Source: Arabidopsis thaliana | Lineage: Eukaryota; Streptophyta; Magnoliopsida; Brassicales; Brassicaceae | Assembly (NCBI RefSeq): GCF_000001735.4 | Contig: NC_003070.9 | Location: 21,995,971-22,059,970 of the forward strand | Reading direction: 5' to 3' | DNA length: 64,000 nt | In this document: piece after piece, positions 35,972 through 47,109 of the stretch | How the letters are laid out: each line of letters starts with the position of its first letter | Numbering within the stretch: position 1 is the stretch's first letter | Translations under genes and position numbers: made by a program | The notes under the pieces: generated by a model | Databases searched by the model: none | What the model saw: the letters and a program-made list of their open reading frames with translations, nothing else | Told to the model about the DNA's origin: nothing

Positions 35972-36589
35972 GCCAATTTAGCTTGATTTGAGTTCTCTCT
36001 GGGTCTTGACTTTGTGTGTGTGTGTCTCTGATGATTATGGTTCTTCGTTTGATTGTAGTTTTAAACTAATAATCAATGGAAGCTAGTAACTTGTGTGACA
36101 AGTAAATGTATGGTGGAGAAATGTGTGTATTTGGATTATAATAGAAATACCTATTTTCATCTAGAAGCTCAGGATCTAGTTATTGATAATTAGAGCTCGA
36201 AACTGAGATGGATCTTATTGTTTGGATAGTTGTTTTAACTATTCAGGATCTTATTGTTTGGATAGTTGTTTAACTATTTATAACTAGAGATCGAAATTGA
36301 GATGGATCATGAATTTCATTGAAAATTAAGGCTAAACTGTTTGGCTAGTTGTTTAACTCTTAAGCATGTATCTGGAGATATCTTTATTCATTGTTTGATT
36401 TTGACATTGTGGTTCATCTTGTTTGATGGAGACTCTTTGTAGGAAATCGCTTTGGCCAACACCAATGTGAACTAGTCTGGCCAATTTAGTTAATTGATTG
36501 ATCATCATATTGTTTTTGGCATTTTTCAGAACGTGTAATAACAGTGAAGGAATTTTGAGGTACCTGCTCAACTGAATCAGATTCAGGAG
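35972..36589. other. HSP17.6A 3' region and spacer
   Basis: A short GT microsatellite (near 36012-36025) lies in the probable 3' UTR. A phrase of about 27 bp, AGGATCTTATTGTTTGGATAG with flanks, occurs around 36245 and a similar one precedes it near 36210, and a third partial near 36335. No gene seen. Confidence 0.4.
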
Positions 36590-37900
36590 GGTTTTAGGAG
36601 AGGTAATATGGAAGTAGCAATGCTTAAGAAAGATAAAGCTAGAGCTCTTGATGATCTGCTGAAAATCGACTAAGGAAGCCAATGACAAACTCAGACAGGA
36701 AAAAACTGTAAGAAGAAGAAGAAAATAAGAGAAAAGCAACAAAGCTATGGAAAGCTTAACTTTGGATTTGCAAGTTAAGTATTTTTAAAGCAAGGGAAGC
36801 ATTGGAGAAGATCTTGTTGATATGTCAACCATAGCTTGAACATTGTGGAGCCCAAATGAAAAGGTATAAGTTGGCTGCAAAAGATACAAATGAAAACTGT
36901 GGAAAAATTCTTGAAGACTGAGATAAGTACACACTCAAAATGAGTTTTTCAATTCTAAGACTATGTGGGAACAGCGAGAACTTCAGTTGTGTGGAAAATT
37001 GGGAACTTGGCAAAGTGAATTTGTCTGACCTTCAGGAAAATGAGAAGAAGAAGAAGCATGTATGAAAAATACACTTAAGGAACTTGAGGAGAAGAGTGAG
37101 GATTTGTAGGAAAGAGTTGGAGAAGCGGAGACTGGAAGCATGAAAGTCGAGGCAAAGAAGGTTGCTTTAGAAAACAGAAAGCTCAGAGCAATGAAGGTTT
37201 TTTCTCTTGAAAAACTCGATAACTTGTCAAAGGTATATGAAAGCTTGGTGGATACAAGTGAAGCGTTTTTAAAGCAAGGCAAGGATTGGAGAAGGTCTTG
37301 TTGATATGTCAACCATAGCTTGAACATTGTGGAGCCCAAATTAAAAGTTATAAGTTGGCTGCAAAATATACAAGTGAAAAGTAAGGAAAAATTCTTGAAG
37401 ACTGAGATAAGTAAACACCCAAAATGAGTTTGTCCATTCTAAGACTGTGTAGAGACAGCGAGAACTTCATTTGCGCGGAAAAGTCGGGAACTTGGCAAGG
37501 TAAATGAGAATAAACTGAAGGAACTTGAGGAGAAGAATGAGGATCTGTAGGAAAGAGTTAGAGAAGCAGAAACTGGAAGCATGAAATTTAAAGGAAGCTT
37601 GTTGGTCAACGAAGTCAAGCCAAAGAACATTGCTTTAGAAAACTCAGAGCAATGTAGGTTTGTTCTCTTGAAAAAATCGATGAGTCGTCCTCAAAGGTAA
37701 ATGAAAACTTGGAGTATAAACTGCAGACTGAAGAAGACCGAGAGCTTAATTGACAAAGAAACCAACCTATAGAGCATTACTAAAGAAGCTGAGAAGAGCT
37801 CAGGAAAATGAAATTTGCTGGCTGAAGGAATGAATTAGACATTGGTTAATACACAAAATGCAGAGCACTAATCAAAGATTAGTTGAGAAAATAGCCAAAC
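36590..37900 (+). pseudogene. Decayed coiled-coil (WEB-family-like) gene, internally duplicated
   Basis: The plus strand, read across frames, gives phrases of the long plant coiled-coil proteins related to AT1G65010/AT3G02930/AT5G16730 (WEB family/DUF827 type). Examples are KARALDDLL and EANDKLRQE (near 36640-36700), LEHCGAQMKRYKLAAKDTNE (near 36838), WEQRELQLCGK (near 36966), LKELEEKSEDL then a stop then ERVGEAETGSMK (near 37073), VYESLVDTSE, and near 37755 LIDKETNL then a stop then SITKEAEKSS. Stops and frame changes are frequent. The block 36782 to about 37265 is repeated at about 37266-37745 with period about 484. Both copies carry the same stops, so decay began before the duplication. 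Minus-strand open frames here are shadows. Confidence 0.7.
36782..37745. repeat. Two-copy tandem duplication, period about 484 bp
   Basis: Copy 1 (36782 to about 37265) and copy 2 (about 37266-37745) share long blocks, for example TTGATATGTCAACCATAGCT followed by TGAACATTGTGGAGCCCAAA, and later GAGGAGAAGA(G/A)TGAGGAT. It lies inside the coiled-coil pseudogene. Confidence 0.85.
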
Positions 37901-38690
37901 GCAGAGTTTAAGAGGAAGTCAATGGAGTCTTCTTATCATAACAACATTGAGGAGTTGTCACTAAAACTTCTTATTCCGGGTATTTAAATGGCTTCTTCCT
38001 CCGCAACTTCTCACTTTCCAGAACACAAAGACTTATAAACAAACCATCCTTCACGTATGTGTTGAATTGAAATGTGAATGTGACTTCATCAACACAATGA
38101 CTTCAAAACCCAACGACGGTCTTCCTTTCTTTTCTCACCAATAAAATGTAGAAAAGAAACAAAGTACACAAGAAAGACTTTTCATTTAACGATATCTCCA
38201 CTAGTAGTAGCTATAACTAAATGGGGTCATCGTTATTGACTTTGAATAAGAAATGTTCAAACACTTCAATTATTACATAATATCTTTGCAATAAAATAAC
38301 AAACGTTAAAGAGCCGTCGCATTATTAGCACAAAAAATATCTTTTGTAAATAAAAAAACAACGTAAAAGAGCCGTCACATTTGAATAATAAAACCCATCT
38401 TGCACATAAAAAACACGACTTTTTATTATTTTTGATTATTTCAACAAAGTATGAATAGTCAACATAAAGAAAAGTCCGCCTTGATGTTCCTTCCTCACTC
38501 CCTATTTATCCATTTTCTAATCCCACCCTCTTCTCTTCATTCATCATCTTCCTCCTCTCTCTCTTCTCTGTATCACCCAACTAAATCCTCACGGGATTAG
38601 ATCCAAAGTCTCAAACTTTGATCCAAAAACACAAACTTTGTTCAAAAGACATAAACTTTGAGCCAAAGTCACAAGCTTTCTTGGTGAACG
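37901..38690. other. ABCG36/PEN3 promoter and leader
   Basis: The promoter contains W-box cores (TTGAC near 38236 and the reverse GTCAA near 38459) that WRKY factors bind, consistent with the known pathogen induction of PEN3, plus a TATTTAT TATA-like element near 38503. The leader contains the four-copy repeat listed separately. Confidence 0.45.
38601..38680 (+). repeat. Four exact-length 20-bp repeats in the PEN3 5' leader
   Basis: Four consecutive 20-bp units occupy 38601-38620, 38621-38640, 38641-38660 and 38661-38680. Three end in AAACTTTG and the fourth in AAGCTTTC. Most begin with a CCAAA or TCAAA phrase. CAAAG near a unit start can pair with CTTTG at its end, so each RNA unit could form a small hairpin. 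The array ends 10 bp before the ATG at 38691, inside the 5' UTR. Confidence 0.8.
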
Positions 38691-41600
38691 ATGGATTACA
38701 ATCCAAATCTTCCTCCTTTAGGAGGAGGTGGTGTTAGTATGAGAAGAAGCATAAGTCGAAGTGTAAGCAGAGCAAGTAGGAACATTGAAGATATCTTCTC
38801 ATCTGGTTCAAGAAGAACACAATCAGTCAACGACGATGAAGAAGCTCTTAAATGGGCTGCCATTGAGAAGCTACCAACTTACAGTCGTCTCCGAACCACT
38901 CTCATGAACGCTGTAGTCGAAGACGATGTTTACGGTAACCAGCTCATGAGCAAGGAGGTTGATGTAACCAAGCTTGATGGTGAAGATCGTCAGAAGTTTA
39001 TTGACATGGTTTTCAAAGTAGCTGAGCAAGATAATGAAAGGATCTTGACTAAGCTAAGAAACAGGATCGATAGAGTTGGTATCAAACTTCCAACTGTTGA
39101 AGTCAGGTACGAGCATTTGACGATTAAAGCTGATTGTTACACTGGTAATAGATCTCTTCCTACACTTTTGAATGTTGTGAGGAACATGGGAGAGTCTGCT
39201 TTAGGTATGATTGGTATTCAATTTGCTAAGAAAGCTCAGCTTACGATTCTTAAAGATATCTCTGGGGTTATTAAACCTGGAAGGATGACACTTTTGTTGG
39301 GTCCTCCTTCTTCTGGTAAGACCACTCTTTTGTTGGCTTTAGCTGGGAAACTTGATAAATCTCTACAAGTCAGTGGTGATATTACTTACAATGGTTACCA
39401 ACTCGATGAGTTTGTTCCGAGAAAGACCTCTGCTTACATTAGTCAGAACGATCTTCATGTTGGTATCATGACTGTTAAGGAGACTCTTGACTTCTCTGCT
39501 AGGTGTCAAGGTGTTGGTACTCGTTATGGTAAGTAAAAGATTCAATCTTTAATCATATCTTTTTTTCAAGATTCAGTTTTGTTGAATGGTTTTGATTCTT
39601 GTTGTTGTAGATCTGTTGAATGAGCTTGCGAGGAGAGAAAAGGACGCTGGTATATTCCCGGAAGCCGATGTTGATCTCTTCATGAAAGCTTCTGCTGCTC
39701 AAGGTGTTAAGAACAGTCTCGTCACTGATTATACTCTCAAAGTGAGTCCAACTCTCGCCTTAACTTAGCTCATCTTGTTCTTTTTGTTTCAAGAAGAGTG
39801 TTTGTTACTAGGCAAGCAACTCATAAAATCGAATCGAACTAAATCGTTTTTTATAAACCGAAACTGAACCGGAATTTATTCATTAACCGTTTGGTTTCAT
39901 TATTTTAGAATATTGATATAAGTTTTCATATTCTAAAAATGTTCTAGACAATCTTTTCTCATGTTCATAAAGTTTTGAGTCTTTTTTTGTATAATACTAA
40001 CTTTGGCCGTGTAACAGATTTTGGGGCTTGACATTTGCAAAGACACAATAGTTGGAGATGACATGATGAGAGGTATATCTGGAGGTCAGAAGAAACGTGT
40101 CACAACTGGTGAGATGATTGTTGGACCTACTAAGACACTCTTCATGGACGAAATATCCACTGGTCTTGACAGTTCCACTACTTTCCAAATCGTCAAGTGT
40201 CTGCAACAAATCGTTCACCTCAATGAAGCCACGGTGCTCATGTCTCTCCTCCAGCCTGCTCCTGAGACTTTTGATTTATTCGATGATATCATCTTGGTGT
40301 CGGAAGGTCAGATCGTGTACCAAGGACCGAGAGACAACATTCTTGAGTTCTTTGAGAGCTTTGGGTTCAAGTGTCCTGAGAGAAAAGGAACAGCTGATTT
40401 CCTGCAAGAGGTTACTTCCAAGAAAGATCAAGAACAGTACTGGGTGAACCCGAACAGACCTTATCACTACATTCCGGTTTCAGAGTTTGCCAGTAGATAC
40501 AAGAGTTTCCATGTTGGGACGAAGATGTCTAACGAACTTGCAGTACCGTTCGATAAGTCTCGCGGCCACAAAGCAGCTCTTGTGTTCGATAAGTACTCTG
40601 TCTCAAAGAGGGAGCTTCTCAAGAGCTGTTGGGACAAAGAGTGGCTGCTTATGCAGCGAAACGCGTTCTTCTATGTTTTCAAGACTGTCCAGATCGTCAT
40701 CATTGCTGCAATCACGTCTACACTCTTCCTGAGAACCGAAATGAACACAAGAAACGAGGGTGATGCTAATCTCTACATAGGAGCATTGCTATTTGGAATG
40801 ATCATCAACATGTTTAATGGGTTTGCGGAGATGGCTATGATGGTTTCAAGACTCCCTGTGTTCTACAAACAGAGGGATCTCTTGTTTTATCCATCCTGGA
40901 CCTTCTCACTTCCCACTTTCTTGCTTGGGATTCCAAGCTCAATATTAGAATCGACGGCTTGGATGGTGGTGACTTATTACTCCATTGGTTTTGCACCTGA
41001 CGCCAGCCGCTTCTTCAAGCAGTTTCTTCTGGTGTTTCTGATTCAACAAATGGCTGCATCCCTCTTTAGGTTGATTGCTTCTGTGTGCAGAACCATGATG
41101 ATTGCTAATACTGGTGGTGCTCTCACTCTACTTCTTGTGTTCTTGCTCGGAGGCTTCCTTCTTCCGAAAGGCAAGATTCCTGACTGGTGGGGTTGGGCTT
41201 ACTGGGTATCTCCTCTCACCTATGCTTTCAACGGTCTAGTAGTCAATGAAATGTTTGCTCCCAGATGGATGAACAAAATGGTAAGTGGCTTACTTCTTTA
41301 TTCTGCATTTTACAAACAAATATCATAGTAAAGCCGCCTCTGAGTCATATTTTTTTCAAATTACAGGCTTCTTCTAACAGCACAATAAAGCTTGGAACTA
41401 TGGTGCTTAATACTTGGGATGTCTACCATCAAAAGAACTGGTACTGGATTTCAGTTGGAGCCTTGCTTTGTTTCACAGCCCTCTTCAACATTCTATTCAC
41501 CTTGGCACTTACCTATCTCAACCGTAAGTTCTCGTGTTGTATCACCCGTTTTACCAAATCTAAAAACAATAGACTACTAATAATGTACCTTTGAAACTAC

Positions 41601-43874
41601 AGCTCTTGGGAAGAAGGCAGGTTTACTTCCAGAAGAAGAAAATGAAGACGCTGATCAGGGGAAAGATCCAATGCGTAGATCTTTGTCTACTGCAGATGGG
41701 AACAGAAGTAAGTAAACACATTTCTTAATCTGCTTAGATGTTTTGCTTTTCTTGTACTCTTGTCTCATTCTGCTCCCTGCTATCAGGAGGAGAGGTCGCA
41801 ATGGGGAGAATGAGTAGGGACTCTGCGGCTGAAGCATCAGGTGGTGCAGGCAATAAGAAAGGAATGGTTCTTCCTTTCACTCCTTTAGCTATGTCCTTTG
41901 ACGACGTCAAATACTTTGTTGACATGCCTGGGGTAAGTAACTATCTTCACTTAAAATCTTTACACTAAATTAAATATGAATTACTTAAACTAAATAGATA
42001 TCTTTTGATGGTATAGGAAATGAGAGACCAAGGAGTTACAGAAACAAGACTCCAACTGCTTAAAGGTGTGACTGGTGCATTTAGGCCAGGAGTTTTGACT
42101 GCGCTTATGGGAGTGAGTGGTGCCGGTAAGACTACGCTTATGGACGTTTTGGCCGGAAGGAAAACAGGTGGATACATTGAAGGAGATGTGAGAATATCAG
42201 GATTCCCAAAGGTTCAAGAAACATTTGCTAGAATCTCAGGATATTGTGAGCAGACCGATATTCACTCCCCGCAAGTAACAGTCAGAGAATCTCTGATTTT
42301 CTCTGCTTTCCTTCGTCTTCCTAAAGAAGTCGGCAAAGATGAAAAAATGATGTTTGTGGATCAAGTGATGGAATTGGTAGAGCTGGACAGTCTTAGGGAC
42401 TCCATTGTTGGTTTACCGGGTGTCACGGGGCTTTCCACGGAGCAGAGAAAGAGACTGACAATCGCGGTGGAGCTTGTAGCCAACCCTTCCATCATCTTTA
42501 TGGATGAGCCAACTTCAGGGCTAGACGCTAGAGCAGCGGCTATTGTGATGAGGGCGGTAAGGAACACAGTGGACACTGGAAGAACCGTGGTCTGCACCAT
42601 TCATCAGCCTAGCATTGATATCTTTGAAGCATTTGATGAATTGATGCTGATGAAGAGAGGAGGACAAGTGATTTACGCGGGTCCATTGGGTCAAAACTCT
42701 CACAAGGTGGTTGAGTACTTTGAATCTTTCCCCGGAGTGTCCAAGATTCCAGAAAAGTATAACCCGGCCACTTGGATGCTCGAAGCTAGCTCACTCGCCG
42801 CTGAGCTAAAGCTTAGTGTTGACTTTGCTGAGTTATACAATCAATCAGCATTGCACCAGTAAGTTTAAGTTCCTTCTTTTCCATGGCTCATTGCATCTGA
42901 TTGATTGTTTAAGTAATAGTACTAATGAATACATAACAAAATGCAGGCGAAACAAAGCGTTGGTAAAAGAACTAAGTGTACCACCAGCAGGAGCATCAGA
43001 TCTTTACTTTGCTACACAATTCTCACAAAACACATGGGGACAGTTCAAATCATGCTTATGGAAACAATGGTGGACGTATTGGAGATCTCCAGACTACAAT
43101 CTTGTCCGTTTCATCTTCACATTGGCAACATCTCTCTTGATTGGTACAGTCTTCTGGCAAATCGGAGGTAACAGGTCGAACGCAGGGGATCTAACAATGG
43201 TGATAGGAGCATTGTATGCCGCGATTATCTTCGTGGGAATCAACAACTGTTCAACAGTACAACCGATGGTTGCAGTGGAAAGAACAGTGTTCTACAGAGA
43301 AAGAGCAGCAGGAATGTACTCAGCCATGCCATATGCCATCTCTCAAGTCACTTGTGAGCTTCCCTATGTCCTTATTCAAACCGTTTACTACTCACTCATC
43401 GTCTACGCCATGGTTGGTTTCGAATGGAAAGCCGAAAAGTTCTTCTGGTTCGTCTTCGTTAGCTACTTCTCATTCCTCTACTGGACTTACTACGGCATGA
43501 TGACTGTTTCCCTCACACCAAACCAACAAGTCGCTTCGATTTTCGCCTCAGCGTTTTACGGTATTTTCAACCTCTTCTCTGGTTTCTTCATTCCAAGACC
43601 CAAAATCCCAAAATGGTGGATTTGGTACTACTGGATCTGCCCTGTTGCATGGACCGTGTATGGATTGATAGTGTCGCAGTACGGTGATGTGGAGACACGT
43701 ATCCAAGTCCTTGGTGGTGCTCCTGACTTAACCGTCAAGCAATACATTGAGGACCATTATGGTTTCCAATCTGACTTTATGGGACCAGTGGCGGCTGTAC
43801 TCATCGCTTTCACCGTCTTCTTCGCCTTCATCTTCGCCTTCTGCATCAGAACTCTCAACTTCCAGACCAGATAA
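38691..43874 (+). CDS. ABCG36: Pleiotropic drug resistance ABC transporter ABCG36/PEN3/PDR8
   Basis: Full-size ABCG exporter of 1469 residues, matching AT1G59870. It acts at the plasma membrane in non-host resistance, export of indole defence compounds and auxin precursors, and cadmium tolerance. Exons: 38691-39528, 39611-39741, 40018-41280, 41367-41523, 41603-41707, 41787-41932, 42017-42858, 42947-43874. It has the reverse layout (NBD-TMD)2. NBD1 has Walker [10 protein letters not shown], signature ISGGQKKR and Walker B LFMDEIS. The first membrane domain follows. NBD2 has Walker [10 protein letters not shown] and Walker [14 protein letters not shown], with the degenerate signature LSTEQRKR normal in plant PDR proteins. 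The second membrane domain ends the protein. The N-terminus is rich in SR/S phosphosites ([10 protein letters not shown]). All motifs are intact. Confidence 0.98.
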
Positions 43875-44641
43875 AACCATCTCTCAAACAACAAAGTCTC
43901 TTTCTTTTTTTGTATCCTCTGTGTTGTTTATATGCACTATAAGCTTTGTATGTTCTAAATATGTATTGTAGTGTCATAACGAAATTTTTTTGAATATTTT
44001 TATTTATTGTCTTATAGATGATGACGAATCGGAATCATGTAATATAATTCCACTTTTTTTTGTGTTTATATCCACAAATCCCTCAAAGTCCATTTTTGTT
44101 TGTTTCTTGAGACTTTTTATTTTACGATACTTCCAATAAGAGGAAGAAGACAGAAAAAAAGTGTGATCATATCCATTATCAAAGAAGACAAAATCAATGG
44201 AGGATAAGTTAATGTTCTTCATGATTAAATCTTGATAATTGTATAACATGGTTCTGTAAAAATTATCACAACACAACACCAATATCATAAAGTTTAATGA
44301 GAAATCTCAATAAATCAGTTTTTCTAAATATAGAAAAGTCTATCTTACAACGACAAAACGATTTTGAATTTTGGATTAAATCACCTAAAATTTCCTTAAA
44401 TCCTACCAAAAGTCCTCCCAATCAAATTTCCATTTAATCATACCCAAATGTTTAGGCCAATACACCACCCTATATCTTGATCATTGCATAATATGGTTTG
44501 GATTCCTAAATTGATCCGTTCAAAATATTTAGACCCTTGTCATCTTATATAGCATATGATATAACCCTTTCTTCTTACTGGGCCTCGATGAATTATTTAT
44601 GAAACCTGGCCCATTAGGAATTTGAAGAAAAAAATATTTTA
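43875..44641. other. ABCG36 3' region and spacer
   Basis: The presumed ABCG36 3' UTR is followed by A/T-rich DNA. The minus open frame 44004-44288 is low-complexity and has no recognised domain. No gene called. Confidence 0.4.
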
Positions 44642-44713
44642 GGGGCGTTCCGAGAATTGAACTCGGGACCTCTCGCACCCTAAGCGAGAATCATACCACT
44701 AGACCAAACGCCC
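44642..44713 (-). tRNA. tRNA-Pro (AGG)
   Basis: The minus strand folds as a cloverleaf. The acceptor stem GGGCGTT pairs with AACGCCC. The A-box-like TGGTCTAGTGG forms the D arm. The anticodon stem CTCGC/GCGAG encloses TTAGGGT, giving anticodon AGG. The T arm is CCGAGTTCAATTCTCGG with the B box GTTCAATTC. Total length is 72 nt including discriminator C; there is no intron. A T-rich stretch (reading TATTTTTTTC) follows within 20 bp, suitable as a Pol III terminator. Confidence 0.95.
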
Positions 44714-44954
44714 GTTGTTGAACATATGTTGGATAACAATATATATATATTATTATATAATTTCAATGATTTCTTATTTTGGCCAAATTATTCTAGTTAA
44801 TGCAAATTTATAATAAAAATATCATCAAAAATATTTATTAGAATATTAAATCGAATCAAATGTAAAACAATGTTAACCATCTGATTTGAACCTACGTTTG
44901 TAATTCTCACTCTATATCATCAAAATAACTTTATTTAGATAACACTTCAACTCG

Positions 44955-45530
44955 TTAATTATCCATTATGTAGATCAAATAACTTAACTATTATATGAAA
45001 TCATACATGACCAAGTTCTTTTTACACTAGGTCTATATAGAAAACAATGTGAGATTTAGTATTATGCAAAAAATAAATTGAGTCTCTTTATACATCATCA
45101 ATAGAATAACATCTATATGATAAAAAAAATTGTATGAACATTTACCAATATATTAAATCATCATTGATACGTTAAAAATAATATTAAATTTTGACTTGAA
45201 CATTCACTTTGACGTCTTACTATTTTAAAATCTCATTAATACTAGTATTTATTTTTGTTATAGAATATCATCAAATGATCTTAATATATAGATAGATGAT
45301 CAACTCATTATCCATTATGTAAACGAAATAACTTAATCTTCATATAGAAACATACGAGTAAATTTTATTTTTAATTTAACATACATATATGAGAAAGACG
45401 TGAGATTGTATATACTGCAAAAAATAAATTGAATCCCTTTGTACATCATCAATAGGATAACAAGTATATGATAATAATTTTGTCGAAATGCTTACCCACA
45501 TATTAAATCGTCATTGATATGAATAATGTT
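44955..45530. repeat. Diverged tandem duplication, period about 354 bp
   Basis: The first copy holds AAATAAATTGAGTCTCTTTA near 45069, and the second holds AAATAAATTGAATCCCTTTG near 45423. TTATCCATTATGTA then AATAACTTAA also occurs in both (near 44959 and 45308), as does ACATCATCAATAG-ATAACA. Copies are well diverged, so the event is old. No coding potential was seen. Confidence 0.65.
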
Positions 45531-46489
45531 AATTATTGGATTTTAATATACACTTGGAATTCTTATTATTAGTAGTTAAAAATCCCACTAGCACGGATCT
45601 TATTTGTTATACGCAAAATATAGTAAAAAAAGAAGCTACATATTTAGATTCATGTAAAAATAATAACCACATAAGACAAATTTATGTAGTAGAAAAGGTT
45701 GAAACAATTTTGTACAACTTTTAAGAATTGTCAATATAAACTAAAGCTTCATATTAGAAAAAATTGTTTTTATTTTCCAAAACAAAACCAAATTTTCATT
45801 AGAATATATGCTGTAATTAGAAAGTGTCATTGTATTCTTGCTTTTTCTAATTCAGTCTTCTTATTTTTGCAGGAGTTCACTAACAATAGTGATCACAAAT
45901 CAACCAACATCAAAATTACACTTATCAAATAGAACATGAATCTAAAAAAAGATAAGAATACTAACAAAATCGAAATAAATGAGAACTAAAGCTCCTCACA
46001 TCCTTCTTCTCTGCACATGTCAAGAATATGACGTATATTGGCGGTGGCGTTGATACACCAATTTGAAACCAACCCTAAACTTAAAAAAAGTTTAAACGAG
46101 ATGAACACCTCTCTATTTAGGAGCTCGTTAATATCTTGCTTAGACGTCACATGAGATTGATGGTACATGTCATGGAGTAAAATAAAATCTTCTCTTCTCT
46201 GTGTCTCTGATGAGGTCATGGAGTATGGGTAGCTTTATGATAAAATAGGAACTTGTTTCAGAGTATTTAGAAGTAAGTTATTTCTATTTTCTATCATGAA
46301 AACATTTCCCAATTTTGAATATCTTTTATATACTCTCATGGCTGTGTTTATCAAGATCATCAAAGGCGTTTTCTTTTTCCCCACCAAAGGCTCCTTCATC
46401 ACCACCAAAGGTACCATCAAGATCAAATCAAATTCAAATGGTATCAATGGCTCCTTCTTTCACCTCACTACTAATGACTTTTTCTTCTT

Positions 46490-46600
46490 CACCACCAAAA
46501 GCCTCTCCTTGCCTCTCCTTGCCACCAAAAGCCTCTCCTCGGCTCTCCTCGCCACCAAAAGCCTCTCCTTGGCTCTCCTCACCACCAAAGCCGAATCGTT
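46490..46600. repeat. 30-bp tandem repeat array encoding a 10-residue repeat
   Basis: About three and a half units of 30 bp built on CCACCAAAAGCCTCTCCT lie here. The plus strand reads repeats of SPPKASPxLS. The minus strand reads GEAFGGEES-type acidic repeats, continuing as GTFGGDEGAFGGEKENAF near 46410-46370. The minus reading is less hydrophobic and looks more like a protein, but it is broken by a stop at about 46437, so neither frame is called as a gene. Confidence 0.7.
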
Positions 46601-46854
46601 TGCTCTACTTACCACTATCACCAATAAAGTCAGTTATGTGTTTCAAAACAAACGAGGAAGGGGAAATAATAGACTTCTTTGATATATTTATTGACCATTT
46701 GGTCTCAAAGAATCATCACATCCTTACCTGAAGAGAGAGCGTGAAGTATGGTTATTGGGTTGAGTTGGCTTTAGAAGCACTGTTTGATATTGAAGTTGAG
46801 TTTGAGTCTAGTATGGATGAAGATAAGATGAAAAGTAAAAGTTGATTTTTCAAA

Positions 46855-47109
46855 ATGAAAAGTGCTCCGTTTGGTAATATATATATCTTGGAGAAAGAGA
46901 TAGTCTATATGGAGCGTGAAGAACTTTTAGAAAACATTTCTTATTTCAATCTTGTGGAGCAAAACAAGAAGAATGGTCTTCCTCCTCCTCAAGAAAGAAC
47001 ATGGAAGTCACTAGAGCATAAAGGAGTCATTCTTCCATTGCCTTACCAAAAACACAACGTTCCCCTTATCTACGATAAAAAACTCTTAAGAATTTCCAAT
47101 ATAAACTAA
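46855..47109 (+). pseudogene. DNA topoisomerase I (type IB)-like N-terminal fragment
   Basis: The plus-strand frame of 84 residues includes TWKSLEHKGVILPLPYQKHN then VPLIYDKKLL. This closely follows the start of the eukaryotic topoisomerase IB core (W-x-x-L-x-H-x-G-V-I-F-P-P-P-Y-x-P-H-G-V...Y). The frame stops just after this and the rest of the enzyme, including the catalytic tyrosine region, is absent. The ATG gives an upstream part (MKSAPFGNIYILEKEIVY) that I do not recognise. It is probably a captured or decayed gene fragment; a short gene of its own is less likely. Confidence 0.5.

Larger units (their letters stand above)
44714..46854. other. Repeat-rich, gene-poor spacer
   Basis: It contains an old tandem duplication (44955-45530), one member of a dispersed repeat pair (45721-45780) and a 30-bp repeat array (46490-46600). 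The minus frame 45986-46219 (77 residues) has no family I recognise. The Gly/Glu-rich minus reading of 46330-46620 is described under the repeat. I call no gene. Confidence 0.4.

Noticed and set aside
36353..37630. Minus-strand open frames of 60-129 residues
   Set aside because: They are antisense shadows of the plus-strand coiled-coil relic; glutamate/lysine codons read as serine/phenylalanine on the other strand.
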